Origin: Zizania palustris
Taxonomy: Eukaryota > Streptophyta > Magnoliopsida > Poales > Poaceae
Direction of reading: 5' to 3'
DNA: 64,000 bases
Assembly: GCA_019279435.1 (NCBI GenBank)
Contig: JAAALK010000081.1
Location: 56,535,318 to 56,599,317 of the forward strand
The notes below the pieces were generated by a model. It had not been told where the DNA came from and did not search any database. It worked only from the letters and a program-made list of their open reading frames with translations. This document shows, in pieces, positions 1 to 9,146 of this stretch. How positions within the stretch are numbered: position 1 is the first letter of the stretch; each line of letters begins with the position of its first letter. The position numbers and the translations under genes were made by a program.

Positions 1-441
1 AAATCTGAACTAGGAGGAAATCTTTGCCATGCTTGAGAGTAAACAAAGTTTTATCAACAGAGCCCATCAAATACCCTCGCTCAAGCAGAAAAGACTTAAG
101 TCTATCATACCAAGCCCGAGGGGCCTGCTTGAGTCCATAAAGAACCTTATGAAGTTTAAGGACTTTATGTGGGTACTTGGGGTTTTCAAAGCCAGGGGTT
201 GTTTTACATAAACATCTTCACCTATGAAGCCATTAAGAAAAGCACTTTTGACATCCATTTGATAGAGTTTGAATCCCCGGGATGTCGCAAAGGCAAGCAA
301 AATCCTAATGGCCTCTAGGCGAGCAACAGGTGCAAAAGTTTCAGTAAAATCAATCCCTTCTAGTTGAGAAAAGCCCTGAGCTACAAGTCTAGCCTTGTTT
401 CTAACTATAGTCTCATCCTCCCCTTGTTTGTTTTTGAAAAT
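1..441 (-). pseudogene. Copia reverse transcriptase, N-terminal part, broken
   Basis: Continuation of the pol frame after the integrase ORF. The codon after FIGTK is TAG at about 438-440, where relatives have tryptophan (TGG). The frame then reads a canonical copia RT start, including KARLVAQGFSQ, ETFAPVARLEAIR and YQMDVKSAFLNGF. At about position 206 a 1-base loss in the CAACCCCTGGC stretch shifts the frame. The expected downstream motifs (VLYGLKQAPRAWYDRL, then VDKTLF) continue in another frame to the window edge. The YVDD catalytic motif lies beyond position 1. The enzyme would copy element RNA into DNA; this copy cannot make it intact. Confidence 0.85.
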
Positions 442-2199
442 CTATTTTGTTCCAATGAAATGAACATTTGGTGGAGGATCAACTAAAGTCCAGACTTGGT
501 TTCTCTCAAAATTTTCAAGTTCCTCATGCATAGCATTGATCCAACTAGAATCAGAAAGTGCATGACTAACATCTAAGGGCTCGAAAGAAGCAACAAAAGC
601 AGCATTAGTAAAATGAGCGTGAGAACGTGTTACCCTTTGATCAATCTCACCAATGATCTGCTCGGGAGGGTGCATCCTTTGAACATGATGTGGAGCCTCG
701 CGACGGGATGCAGTCTCCCCCTCAACTTGTGCGTTGGAGTGGTCCAAGATGACCGATGTCGAGGTAGTTGCTTCGGGACCTCGTGCCGAAGTAGTTGAAG
801 CGGGGTTAGCTTCGGGGGTCGATGTCGAGGGTAGTAGGGGTTCATCCTCGAATTCTCCGGGATCTTCTTCTTCAAATAAGGTCTGTTTCATGTCGTGTTC
901 ATTAGCCTGTTCAAAAACAGAACTAACAGAGGGGGTTGATTCATCAAAAATCACATCACATGACTCGATGACAGTGTTAGTCTCTAAATTATAAACACGA
1001 TAAGAATGACCATGTGTTGTATAACCCAAAAAGATCCCGTCAGAAGATCGCGACTCAAATTTATCCAAGTTACCACGTTTTAGGATAAAGCAGCGACAGC
1101 CAAAAACTCGAAGATGAGTAACCTTGGGCTGTCTCCCAAAACGCAGCTCATAAGATGTCAAATTTAAAATTGAGCGCAAGAAGATTCGGTTTGAGATGTA
1201 ACATGCAGTGTTTATGGCCTCAGCCCAGAATTTTCTAGGAGTCCTATGCTCATCAAGCATCGTCCTAGCCATCTCAACCAAAGTGCGGTTTTTCCTCTCA
1301 ACAACACCATTCTGTTGAGGAACCCGCGGAGCAGAGAATTGATGTTCTATGCCATGCTCCATGCAAAAGTCAACAAAGAGACTATTTTTGAACTCAGTGC
1401 CATTATCGCTTCGAATGAATTTTGATGCACCTGGGAGTTCAGTGAAAAGTCTCAAAGCCAAGCTCCGAAAGTGTGAAAACACTTCATCCTTGCTGGCAAG
1501 AAAGAAGACCCAAGAGTAGCGAGAGAAATCGTCGACAATAACTAATACATACCACTTGCCGCCTAAAGAACTAACCCGAGAAGGACCTACAGTGTCCATG
1601 TGGAGAAGTTCTCCGGGCTGTTCAGTCATCACTGTGGTGACTAGCGAATGCGAAGCGGCGATCATTTTACCATGTCGACAAGGAGCGCAAACTAAATTCT
1701 TCTCAAACTTGAGCTTGGGCAATCCTCGGATCAGGCCTAGGGCGCTCAGACGAGCGAGCAACTCAAAGCTCATATGCCCTAGTCTCCTATGCCACTTCCA
1801 AAGCTCAGAAGTCGAATGTGCAACAAGACAATGAGAAGAACCAGACGACTCTGAAAAATCAGCTCCAAAAACTCTCCCAACTCTAAAGATCTTACATACC
1901 ACAACGCCATCAGAATTGAGCACTTGCGAAGTATCGCGATTGAATCGCACTTCGAAGCCCTCATCAAGCAACTGAGATACAGACAGCAAATTGTATCCCA
2001 GGTTCTCAACCAAAGCAACATCTTTGAGAGTGAAGTTTGTGTTAATTCTTACCACACCTTTACCTTTCACTCTACTCCTTTGATTGTTTCCGAAGGTGAT
2101 ATGTTCCCTTTGCTTGGTTGTGGTGAGGCTGGAGAACCATGCTGCATCTCCGGTCATGTGGCGCGAACAACCGGAGTCCATAATCCATGTGCCCTCCAA
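442..2199 (-). CDS. Copia pol: aspartic protease and integrase portion
   Basis: 585-residue ORF. The protease active-site motif WIMDSGCSRHMTG sits at residues 5-17. A GAG-pre-integrase zinc-binding region (HRRLGHMSFELL ... CAPCRHGK, H-H-C-C) follows at about 137-180. The integrase core has its D-D-E residues in HMDTVGP, RSDNGTEF and NGVVERKNRT. The copia-type integrase C-terminus with FGCRCFILKRG and DGIFLGY follows, then the linker that leads into RT. The ORF starts at the first ATG after an in-frame TAG (2212-2214) that separates it from gag. Sixteen open codons may be translated by readthrough or fusion with gag. The protease matures the polyprotein and the integrase inserts the cDNA. Confidence 0.92.
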   Translation of the reverse strand: MEGTWIMDSGCSRHMTGDAAWFSSLTTTKQREHITFGNNQRSRVKGKGVVRINTNFTLKDVALVENLGYNLLSVSQLLDEGFEVRFNRDTSQVLNSDGVVVCKIFRVGRVFGADFSESSGSSHCLVAHSTSELWKWHRRLGHMSFELLARLSALGLIRGLPKLKFEKNLVCAPCRHGKMIAASHSLVTTVMTEQPGELLHMDTVGPSRVSSLGGKWYVLVIVDDFSRYSWVFFLASKDEVFSHFRSLALRLFTELPGASKFIRSDNGTEFKNSLFVDFCMEHGIEHQFSAPRVPQQNGVVERKNRTLVEMARTMLDEHRTPRKFWAEAINTACYISNRIFLRSILNLTSYELRFGRQPKVTHLRVFGCRCFILKRGNLDKFESRSSDGIFLGYTTHGHSYRVYNLETNTVIESCDVIFDESTPSVSSVFEQANEHDMKQTLFEEEDPGEFEDEPLLPSTSTPEANPASTTSARGPEATTSTSVILDHSNAQVEGETASRREAPHHVQRMHPPEQIIGEIDQRVTRSHAHFTNAAFVASFEPLDVSHALSDSSWINAMHEELENFERNQVWTLVDPPPNVHFIGTK

Positions 2200-2214
2200 G
2201 CCTCGATCTGCCGC

Positions 2215-4674
2215 CTACACACGATAAGAATATCTCGATCGCTCAGTGCTGGGGTGAGTGAAATAATGACGAGGCATCCAGCACTGAGTGACACGAGTAG
2301 TAGGCGCAGTAAAACTAGACGGTCTACGCACATAATAATCAGAATGATGCAAAGTGCGAGGTCTACCACCATGCTGTAAACGAACAACATGTCGAGGTCT
2401 CCTACTCTGACGAGGTACAAAGCTACTCGCCCGAGGTCTACCACCATATGGAACATGGTGAACACCTCGAGGAGCAAAACCTCTCCGAGAAGCACGAGGA
2501 GCCTCAAAAGCAGGACGATAGTACATCTCAGACTCATGCATACCTAAAGATGGGTAATGCATGTCCTGATAACTCATCGCCTGAGAGCGTCGCTCATCCT
2601 TGATGCGACGAAAACAAAACCCAACCAAATGACCCGCCCGGTGACAGTAGGAACAAAGAAAAACTCTCCTGGGGGCACTCTCATGGGTCACAGGAGCAAC
2701 TCTCACAGGCTCCTTGGGTTTCTTCTGTGTGGTTTTCTTGGGAGGATTTTTCTTGGCAGGAGGGGTGGTTTTCTTTGGTGGAAGGGTAGGCTTTTTGGCT
2801 GGTGGGGTGTCCAACAGAGCTCTCTCTTTCTCTAGGGTGGTGGGAGAGGTAAAAACAGTTTTGGTCTTACTGTCTGAAGGTATCCTCTCAAAACCCAAAC
2901 CTAGAGCTACCCCTGCTCTGTCAGCACACAACTTGGTCTTGGCCAAGAGTAAATCCATCCTACCCTTTCCCTCAGTGCATTTATTCACCACAGAAAGAAG
3001 GTATTCATTTTCGGACATGAGGTTTTCAGCTTGCTCTCTAACAGTGCCTAGCTGGTCCTTAAGGGTGATGCAAGTGTCACAAACAGGTTGCACATCCTTA
3101 GAACTACCGGCCCTCTCCAATCTAGCCTCTAAATCATGAACATGCTTATCACGTAAATTAATGCTATCGCGTAATAAAGAGCAGTTCATGCAATCAATAA
3201 TATCATGAGGTCTAGAATCCACCTCCAAAAGCTGCTTCTGTGCAGTCTCAAGCTCAGAAAGAGTTTGAGCATGAACAGAACGCAACTGAGCAAGCTCACT
3301 CATGACAACAGAACAGGACTCACATTCAGCATCATTAAACTTAGACTTAAGCATGGCATATTCAATAGAAACATTTTCTAGCCTAAGTCTAAGGTCTTTT
3401 CTTTCTCTAGCGGCTTGCACAAGTAATCTATCCTGACCAAGAACTACTTCATTCAGCTCATCTAATTTAATTAGTAGCTGGTCAGATGATAGGTTTACCT
3501 CAGATGAGTCAAGCTCATCGCCGCTGTGATCACTGTCGGCCATGAAGCAAAGGCCGGTGAAGTCACGTCCCTTCTTATCCTTCTTGTCCTCCTTCCTTGG
3601 GGACTCCTCCTCCTCAGAGCTTGACTCCTCAGTTGAGGATGTGTCAATGTCGCTGAGAGCAGCAACAAAGGCTCTGGAAGCGGCCTTGGCTACTTTCTTA
3701 GCCATCTTGCCGCGCTTGCCCTTCACAAAGGGTTTCCTCTCCTTGTGGTATTTGGGGTGCTCACTCTCATCTCTCTTCTTGAGCTTAGGGCAATTTGCCT
3801 TAATGTGAGAGGTGTCGCCACATTCATAGCAACCACTAAAACCACTTCTCCTCTGATCCCGTCTTTCATGGTGAAAGCGGGTGAACCTCCGGGCAATGAG
3901 AGCAAGCTCATCATCAGCTAGAGTGTCCACCTGCTCCTTTGTGACGGAGACCAGGGAGGACAAAGCAAAACCATCTGCAAAAACACAAGTACCAGATGTG
4001 CTTGGTTCTGCAGTGGTGCCACGGCTAGTGCTAGAAACCAATGCCAATGGCTGTGGCAAAGAGCTTCTGTGCACAGCAAGAGATGCCTTGGCAATCTCTG
4101 TGGACTTTAGCTTGCTAAAGAGCTCATCACAGGTCAATGTGTCATAACCTGTGGACTCCTCAATGCTGGATATCTTTACTTCCCATATGCTACGGTCAAG
4201 AGCATAGAGAAGCTTGATAGCCCTATCATGATCACTGTAAGCAAGCGTCCCGTTGGATCGCAAATTACTCACTATCGCATCAAAGCGAGAAAACATGGCA
4301 TCTATAGATTCACCAGGTGCCTGCACAAACAGCTGATACTGTTGATTGTAGGTGCTTTGGCGTCTGGCCTTAATCTGAGTAGAGCCCTCATGAAAAACAG
4401 TGAGTGTTGTCCAAATTTCCCTATCAGTCCGAAGGTGCTGCACCCTATCGAACTCACTCCGGCTCAAACCAATGAACAGTATATTCCTAGCCTTGGAGTT
4501 GGCATTATACTGATCTTTTTCTGTTTGAGAGGTGCGAGTCTCAGGGATGGAGTATTGTGAATCCACAATCTCCCAAATTGCATTTCCTTGGCTTAACAAG
4601 TAAGCCTCCATGCGCACCTTCCAGTATGCGAAATCTGTCCCATCGAACAGAGGAATTTTACTGCCTCTATCCAT
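2215..4674 (-). CDS. Copia Gag nucleocapsid protein with two CCHC zinc knuckles
   Basis: 819-residue ORF, intact. The N-terminal region (about residues 5-200) is a copia-type UBN2/retrotran-gag domain beginning LFDGTDFAYWKVRMEAYL. A first CCHC knuckle, CYECGDTSHIKANC, lies near residue 281. A charged coiled-coil stretch follows (about 385-560), then a lysine/proline-rich basic tract near 625-650 and a second knuckle, CSYCHRAGHLVGFC, near 673. The C-terminus is rich in Arg, His and Tyr. Gag forms the cytoplasmic particle that packages element RNA. A second knuckle is unusual for short copia gags and fits large SIRE-type gags. The stop TAG at 2212-2214 is in the same frame as pol. Confidence 0.88.
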   Translation of the reverse strand: MDRGSKIPLFDGTDFAYWKVRMEAYLLSQGNAIWEIVDSQYSIPETRTSQTEKDQYNANSKARNILFIGLSRSEFDRVQHLRTDREIWTTLTVFHEGSTQIKARRQSTYNQQYQLFVQAPGESIDAMFSRFDAIVSNLRSNGTLAYSDHDRAIKLLYALDRSIWEVKISSIEESTGYDTLTCDELFSKLKSTEIAKASLAVHRSSLPQPLALVSSTSRGTTAEPSTSGTCVFADGFALSSLVSVTKEQVDTLADDELALIARRFTRFHHERRDQRRSGFSGCYECGDTSHIKANCPKLKKRDESEHPKYHKERKPFVKGKRGKMAKKVAKAASRAFVAALSDIDTSSTEESSSEEEESPRKEDKKDKKGRDFTGLCFMADSDHSGDELDSSEVNLSSDQLLIKLDELNEVVLGQDRLLVQAARERKDLRLRLENVSIEYAMLKSKFNDAECESCSVVMSELAQLRSVHAQTLSELETAQKQLLEVDSRPHDIIDCMNCSLLRDSINLRDKHVHDLEARLERAGSSKDVQPVCDTCITLKDQLGTVREQAENLMSENEYLLSVVNKCTEGKGRMDLLLAKTKLCADRAGVALGLGFERIPSDSKTKTVFTSPTTLEKERALLDTPPAKKPTLPPKKTTPPAKKNPPKKTTQKKPKEPVRVAPVTHESAPRRVFLCSYCHRAGHLVGFCFRRIKDERRSQAMSYQDMHYPSLGMHESEMYYRPAFEAPRASRRGFAPRGVHHVPYGGRPRASSFVPRQSRRPRHVVRLQHGGRPRTLHHSDYYVRRPSSFTAPTTRVTQCWMPRHYFTHPSTERSRYSYRV

Positions 4675-4724
4675 GTCGCCAACAGATCACAAAACCGGTT
4701 AAGGTCAACTGGTGATCTTAACCC

Positions 4725-4736
4725 GCTCTGATACCA
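4725..4736 (-). other. Primer-binding site of the copia element
   Basis: On the minus strand the 12 bases TGGTATCAGAGC match the 3' end complement of initiator methionine tRNA, the standard plant copia primer. It sits 2 bases (AT) inside the LTR end CA, which fixes both the LTR border at 4739 and the element's orientation. Confidence 0.93.
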
Positions 4737-4738
4737 AT

Positions 4739-6389
4739 TGTTGGACCGGAAACAGCGACCAGAGGGGGGGTGAATGGGAGCTTTTAAAATTTCAGGCTAA
4801 AAAACTAGCCTTCGGTTTCAGTTCTGTCTTCTGCGGAACAGGCTTCGAACACACCCTTCGAAGGTCTGGTTCGGAGGTACTTCGACGGCTCCGAACACAG
4901 GCTTCGCAAGAGCAAAAGTTCGAAGCCAAGAAGACTTCGCTCCACTAATCAACCCTCGAAAATCTACTCTGCTAAGTCAGTGCAGGCTCCGCACACGGGG
5001 TGCTTCGAGCAGGCTTCGCACTTCACCCTTCGCAAGAGTGGACTGCCCTCTGAGGACTTCGACCAAGTACTCGGCAGCAGCAACTGGTGCTGTGCTTCGT
5101 ACCCGAAGGTCTACACGCGCACAAAAGGACTACGCTAAGGGCTTCGACACAAGAAGCAAACGAGCCTCAAACAGGGCTTCGCTAGTAAGCAACGAGGTCT
5201 CGCCACTGTTACACAGAGTGAACGCACACTGACAAAACACACTTCGCACAAACACCACCTTCTCCCAAATAGGCTTCGGTGCACTACAACAGGCGAGGAA
5301 TGTAACGCGAGCTCAAGCAAAAAGCATACAGAAGCAGGGCTTCGCCGCTTGAACAAGGAACACAGAAAATGAACTCTCTGGATGGAATACAACGAGGTAT
5401 GTGGCTACAGGAGCTCAACAGTAAATGCTCAAAAGTGTTAAATGTTACCTACCGAGCCCCCATATTTATAGCCCACAGTTCAACCAAAGGAAGTGACTAC
5501 TTTACCCCTAGGGTTTACATTGAATTTGTCTCTTCAGAACTAAGGGGTACAAAAGGTAGTCCACCTTTATTCTGGAGGCTTCTCTGTCAGATTTGCAGAG
5601 GGGACAGTGTCAGCTTTTTACAGAACAGACAGTGTCAGCCTTTGCAGTCTTTGACTTTCTGCAGCCTCCCTTCGCACGCGAGGGTGCGGTAGCTTCGGTG
5701 AGAAGACTGAAGCCAGATGGCCTTCGCTTCACCGAAGTAAGTCTCCGATATACTGACGGTTTTGAGCCGAAGCCGTCAAAGCCCTTGGGCCTTCGCACCA
5801 ACACCTCCGGAGTGGACCACCACGGCTTCGCAGCTACTCCAAGCTCGAACTCCGTCCGTCCGTGTACCGAAGCCATGCAGGCCGAAGCACCTCAAGTCAA
5901 CCATGCTCCGGAGCTAGCCTCGCTCCGAAGCCTTCCTCACTCCGAAGCACCACCCTTCGAAGTCCCTCCTTCGTCCAAGGCCTCCGCATGAAGCATTCCA
6001 TGAGCCCTTCGTCGCAGTGCCTCTCCCCGAGCACACTCCTCGACGAGCCTCACCCGGACCATGCCTTCGATGCGCCTCGACTTCTGAGACCTTCGTCGGG
6101 TGCCTTCGAATGTCTCCAGTACTCCGGAGACCTCTCCGGATTAGCAACCTCCGGCACACACTCCGGTGTACCGCCCAAAGTACCGAACCCTTCGGTACAC
6201 ACCCAGTCATCGTGTACTGTCGGACCCCTCCGACATGCACACTCCGCTGCACAGCTGCAGCAACCAAACCACCGAACACCCTTCGGTGAGACCACCTCCG
6301 AACACCCTTCGGAGGTACCCTTCGAACAGAGGGTAAAAAGCCTGTCAATCACTCATCACAAAACACCGAAACCAACCCTTGGTTTCTCA
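4739..6389 (-). repeat. 5' LTR of the copia element
   Basis: The inner border is exact: the LTR ends ...GGTCCAACA directly before the primer site. The outer border is less certain. The first convincing TG/CA partner is at 6389, where the minus strand starts TGAGAAACCAAGGGTTGG, an inverted repeat. That gives about 1.65 kb, long but acceptable for this lineage. The second LTR is outside the window, so the border cannot be confirmed by comparison. The LTR is rich in CTTCG and TTCGAAG words and has a TATA box in the element's orientation. Short ORFs inside it are not genes. Confidence 0.75.
5463..5470 (-). promoter_or_regulatory. TATA box of the copia LTR promoter
   Basis: The minus strand reads GGGCTATAAATATGGGG. 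It is about 920 bases from the LTR outer end and 725 from the inner end, a plausible U3/R junction for element transcription toward gag. Confidence 0.65.
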
Positions 6390-7586
6390 TAGTCTATGGA
6401 TGAATTTAGGATTTTCGATACTGTCTGGAAAACCTGCTTAGTTAAAATTCCGTGATACCGCGAAGGTGAGCACAATTTTGTGCTGAAACGAAACAGTGAA
6501 CCTTGCCCCTGTCTCGCCGGGTAGATGCATGCCGCGAGCGCGTGAGAATAGCAAGGCTCGTGTTGCGTCGAACGGGATGTCGGGATCAGGATGCACGCGT
6601 CGCACCGTGGACTCGGCGTCCCGTGAACCCGTCACGCTCGTCGCCGTCGCCGACTAGCGGGCGGCGCGCTCACCGACCCCAGTGACAAGTTTTCGCGACG
6701 ACCTGAGGTTGGTTGGCTGGTTTTTGGTTACGATGTGTCTGCTTCGTCCCGTATTCCTTTCCCGTCTCGGCCGTTGGCCGTTGCAGTGGACTAGCATCTA
6801 CTCCGTAAGGCCGCAGCTACCGGTACAATTTACGTTCGCGTACCTAGTAGCTAATGCGTCAAAGTAGCCCACCAATTGGATGCCAGCAATCACGGCCGAC
6901 ACGAGCATTGAACAATAGGATAGATTTCGAAAGGCGTTCGTGATGGACCAGCGGTACGTGGTACTTTCAACTCGTCAAGTCGAGGCTGCACCAAGATGGT
7001 AGTAACTGAGAATTAGGGAGTAATTAGCAAGTTGAATGCAGTACAGGGAAAAGCTAAACGGAAGCATCAATTCACATATAATGAGATGTCTAGCTCAAGC
7101 ATTTGACGGTACATGTACAATGATATACTTTATAAAGCTAGCGCTCGTTGGCTCATCCCAATGCCCAAATTAATCGGCTCGTAAATAAATCCACCCCTAA
7201 TCTACACCCTGCTGATCGTGCAATCAACCAATCATCATGCTACTAAACACAATCAGGACACCCGTATTTTACAGAGATCAAGACACCAACAGACCAACCT
7301 AGAGCTAGCTAGGATTAATTAACATTGAGGCCTAGCTAATCCCTGGAGGTCTGGATGGATCGATGAATAATAATCTGGTCCGAATACATCCCAAGAAGCC
7401 TCCAGATAGATCAGGAGGTGCAGATGATGCATATCAAAGAACTGCCACTAATTAACCCAAGCATAAAACACCAAGTTAATTAATCAAGTCAAGTAATTAA
7501 TCAACCAGCCTAAAGCGAATCCTGCAGTGTAAGGTCGGTAGGAAGCTCCGGATCATCAGGCAGGCCGCAGGTGTACTGCTTTAGTA
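6390..7586. other. Intergenic spacer, 3' flank of the NAC gene
   Basis: No gene is supported. The part next to 7586 would hold the 3' UTR and polyadenylation region of the NAC gene (minus strand). The rest is mixed-composition DNA with short chance ORFs. I see no terminal inverted repeats or tRNA. Confidence 0.6.
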
Positions 7587-8171
7587 CTAATTCCAAAAGT
7601 CGGCGACGTCTAGGACTGAGTCGTCGAACGCCAGGAACTGCTGGGACGTAGGCGTCAGTGTCACCGCCGACGAGATCTCGGCGCAGCCGGCGTCGTTGGG
7701 GTCGGTGCTGAGCCCCGTGTCACGGGAGGGACTGAGTGCCGACGTCTGCCCCGAGATCTCCTCCGCCTTGCAGTACTTCCGGATCGCCGGCGTCAGGTCT
7801 CCATGGTTCACCGCTGGAAGCGAGAAGTACTGGCTAGAGTACACCATCCGCTGCTGCTGGTGAAAATACGGCACTGGCAGAGGCTCTTCCGTCTTGACCT
7901 GCAGGTAGTTCATGCCCGGCGCGATTGCATGGGCAAGAGCGGAGGTGGACGCGGTCCCCTTGGTGTCGGCCACCTCATCGACGTCGGCGACGAAAGAAGG
8001 ATCCATCAGCGGCGGCAGATCAGCGGGGTCGAGGAAGTCGCCGATGAGGTCGAACGAGCTATCCGGATCGGTGTCTGCAGTGGTGGCGGCCTCGACGGTC
8101 GCCGCCATTGATGCGTTCCTCGCTGGCAGGACCAGGTCCTTGTTGAACACCTTGCACACCGCCCACCGGTC
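7587..8171 (-). CDS. NAC gene exon 3 (subdomain E and activation region)
   Basis: Starts after the acceptor ACAG at 8172-8175, in phase 0 after exon 2, and runs 195 codons to a stop at 7587-7589. It encodes the last NAC subdomain (DRWAVCKVFNKDLVLPA), then an acidic, Ser/Thr-rich C-terminus typical of NAC activation regions. That region has acidic-hydrophobic patches (SSFDLIGDFLDPADLPPLMDP; MNYLQVKTEEPLPVPYFHQQ) and ends FDDSVLDVADFWN. The short C-terminal acidic-aromatic motif is common in this NAC branch. The exon has no breaks, so only exon 1 is damaged. Confidence 0.92.
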   Translation of the reverse strand, partial: DRWAVCKVFNKDLVLPARNASMAATVEAATTADTDPDSSFDLIGDFLDPADLPPLMDPSFVADVDEVADTKGTASTSALAHAIAPGMNYLQVKTEEPLPVPYFHQQQRMVYSSQYFSLPAVNHGDLTPAIRKYCKAEEISGQTSALSPSRDTGLSTDPNDAGCAEISSAVTLTPTSQQFLAFDDSVLDVADFWN

Positions 8172-8292
8172 CTGTACGCGACAACGCGTCGGGAAAGAAG
8201 AGGAATTAGCACATCGACCGAGAAGGGAATGAAAAAAAATCAAACTTGGAGAGGTAAACGCGAGCAAGTTAGTTGGCACGCGACGACCGGAC

Positions 8293-8570
8293 CTTGGTGG
8301 AGCGCGGGAGCGTGTGGGGGAGCTTGCCCTCCAGGCGAAACTCGTGCATGACCCATCCGGTCTTCTCGCCGCGCGGGGCGCGGCCGAGGTAGAAGACAAG
8401 TGTCTTCTTCATGCCGACGTGGATGCCCCTCCCGCGGAAGATCTCCTTGTCCTTGCCGGTGGCCTTCCAATAGCCGCTCTGTGTCGCCCTGTTCGTCCTC
8501 GTCCCAGTTGGATACTTGCAGTCCTTGTGACAGAAGAAATACCACTCCTTTACCCCCATCTTCGCCATGG
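8293..8570 (-). CDS. NAC gene exon 2 (subdomains C and D)
   Basis: Flanked by the acceptor TTTGGCAG (8571-8578) and the donor AAG|GTCCGG (8293/8292). The 278 bases are open in the frame that joins exon 1 phase 1 to exon 3 phase 0. They encode the DNA-contacting heart of the NAC fold: KMGVKEWYFFC, YPTGTRTNRAT, SGYWKATGKDKEIFRG, then VGMKKTLVFYLGRAPRGEKT and WVMHEFRLEGKL. The conserved basic residues of subdomains C and D are all present. Introns on either side are 121 bp each (8571-8691 and 8172-8292). Confidence 0.93.
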
Positions 8571-8691
8571 CTGCCAAAGACCAAAACACGCAAGAGGCAA
8601 CTCGGTAAATCCAATATTTTTAGAGAAGAGATAGAGGAAAAAAACAAGACAAAATTTAGGAGCGGCCTTGGTCGTGGATGCACGAGCATAC

Positions 8692-8729
8692 CTGGGAGGT
8701 GCCATGGCTCGCACTTGTTGAGGTCGACT
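8692..8729 (-). CDS. NAC gene exon 1, 3' piece downstream of the insertion
   Basis: Minus-strand reading gives DLNKCEPWHLP, then the donor CAG|GTATGC (8692/8691). This is the end of NAC subdomain B. It is separated from the rest of exon 1 by the 6.3-kb copia element. Positions 8725-8729 are the left copy of the target duplication. Confidence 0.9.
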
Positions 8730-9133
8730 TGTTAGTATTAGCTCTCGCGGAGGAGAGGGGGACCGAGTCTCTCTCCTCCCTGGTGACTCGGAATTAGTCT
8801 AACCACCCCCCTAACTCCAAGCGCTCTGATCGGGGGCGCCCCAATTGAACTGGGTGAGGGGCCCTGTCGCGCGGCACATAAAAAGCAAAAAGTTGGGCGT
8901 ATGAAAGATAGAGTTGTTCATACGCCTAGCTCCACCAATTTCTGGCTACCGATCTAAACCGTGCCGAAGCGACGGGAAGCTCCTCACCTCCACTCCGACT
9001 CGCCGGACTTCTACGACGCCACAGCACCATCGCCATGGCGTCCCCACTGGCAAGAAGAAAAGGTACGCCATAACTAAGCTCTACCCTGCTAGACCTAACC
9101 CTAGAGATCACCTAAGTCCCTTAGTTTCTATCA
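8730..9133 (+). repeat. 5' LTR of the copia element in NAC
   Basis: 404 bp, starts TGTTAGTATTAGCTCTCG and ends CCTTAGTTTCTATCA immediately before the primer site. It is about 95% identical by eye to 14617-15023, mostly transitions. Confidence 0.95.
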
Positions 9134-9134
9134 A

Positions 9135-9146
9135 TGGTATCAGAGC
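9135..9146 (+). other. Primer-binding site
   Basis: TGGTATCAGAGC, complementary to the 3' end of initiator methionine tRNA, one base after the LTR end. This fixes the plus-strand orientation. Confidence 0.94.

Larger units (their letters stand above)
1..6389 (-). mobile_element. Ty1/copia LTR retrotransposon, 5' part (SIRE/Maximus-like), truncated by window edge
   Basis: Read on the minus strand the order is LTR (6389-4739), primer site (4736-4725), gag (4674-2215), protease-integrase (2199-442) and the beginning of reverse transcriptase (441-1). Protease-integrase before RT is the Ty1/copia order. The long gag with two zinc knuckles, the long LTR and the gag/pol split by an in-frame stop suggest the SIRE/Maximus (Opie/Ji-like) lineage; that lineage call is an inference. 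The rest of RT, RNase H and the 3' LTR lie outside the window, so no target duplication can be checked. A stop codon and a frameshift in RT show this copy is defective. Confidence 0.9.

Noticed and set aside
5593..6392. Overlapping ORFs in the copia LTR on both strands
   Set aside because: Ser/Pro/Arg-rich translations of repeated CTTCG and TCCGA words within an LTR; no domain.
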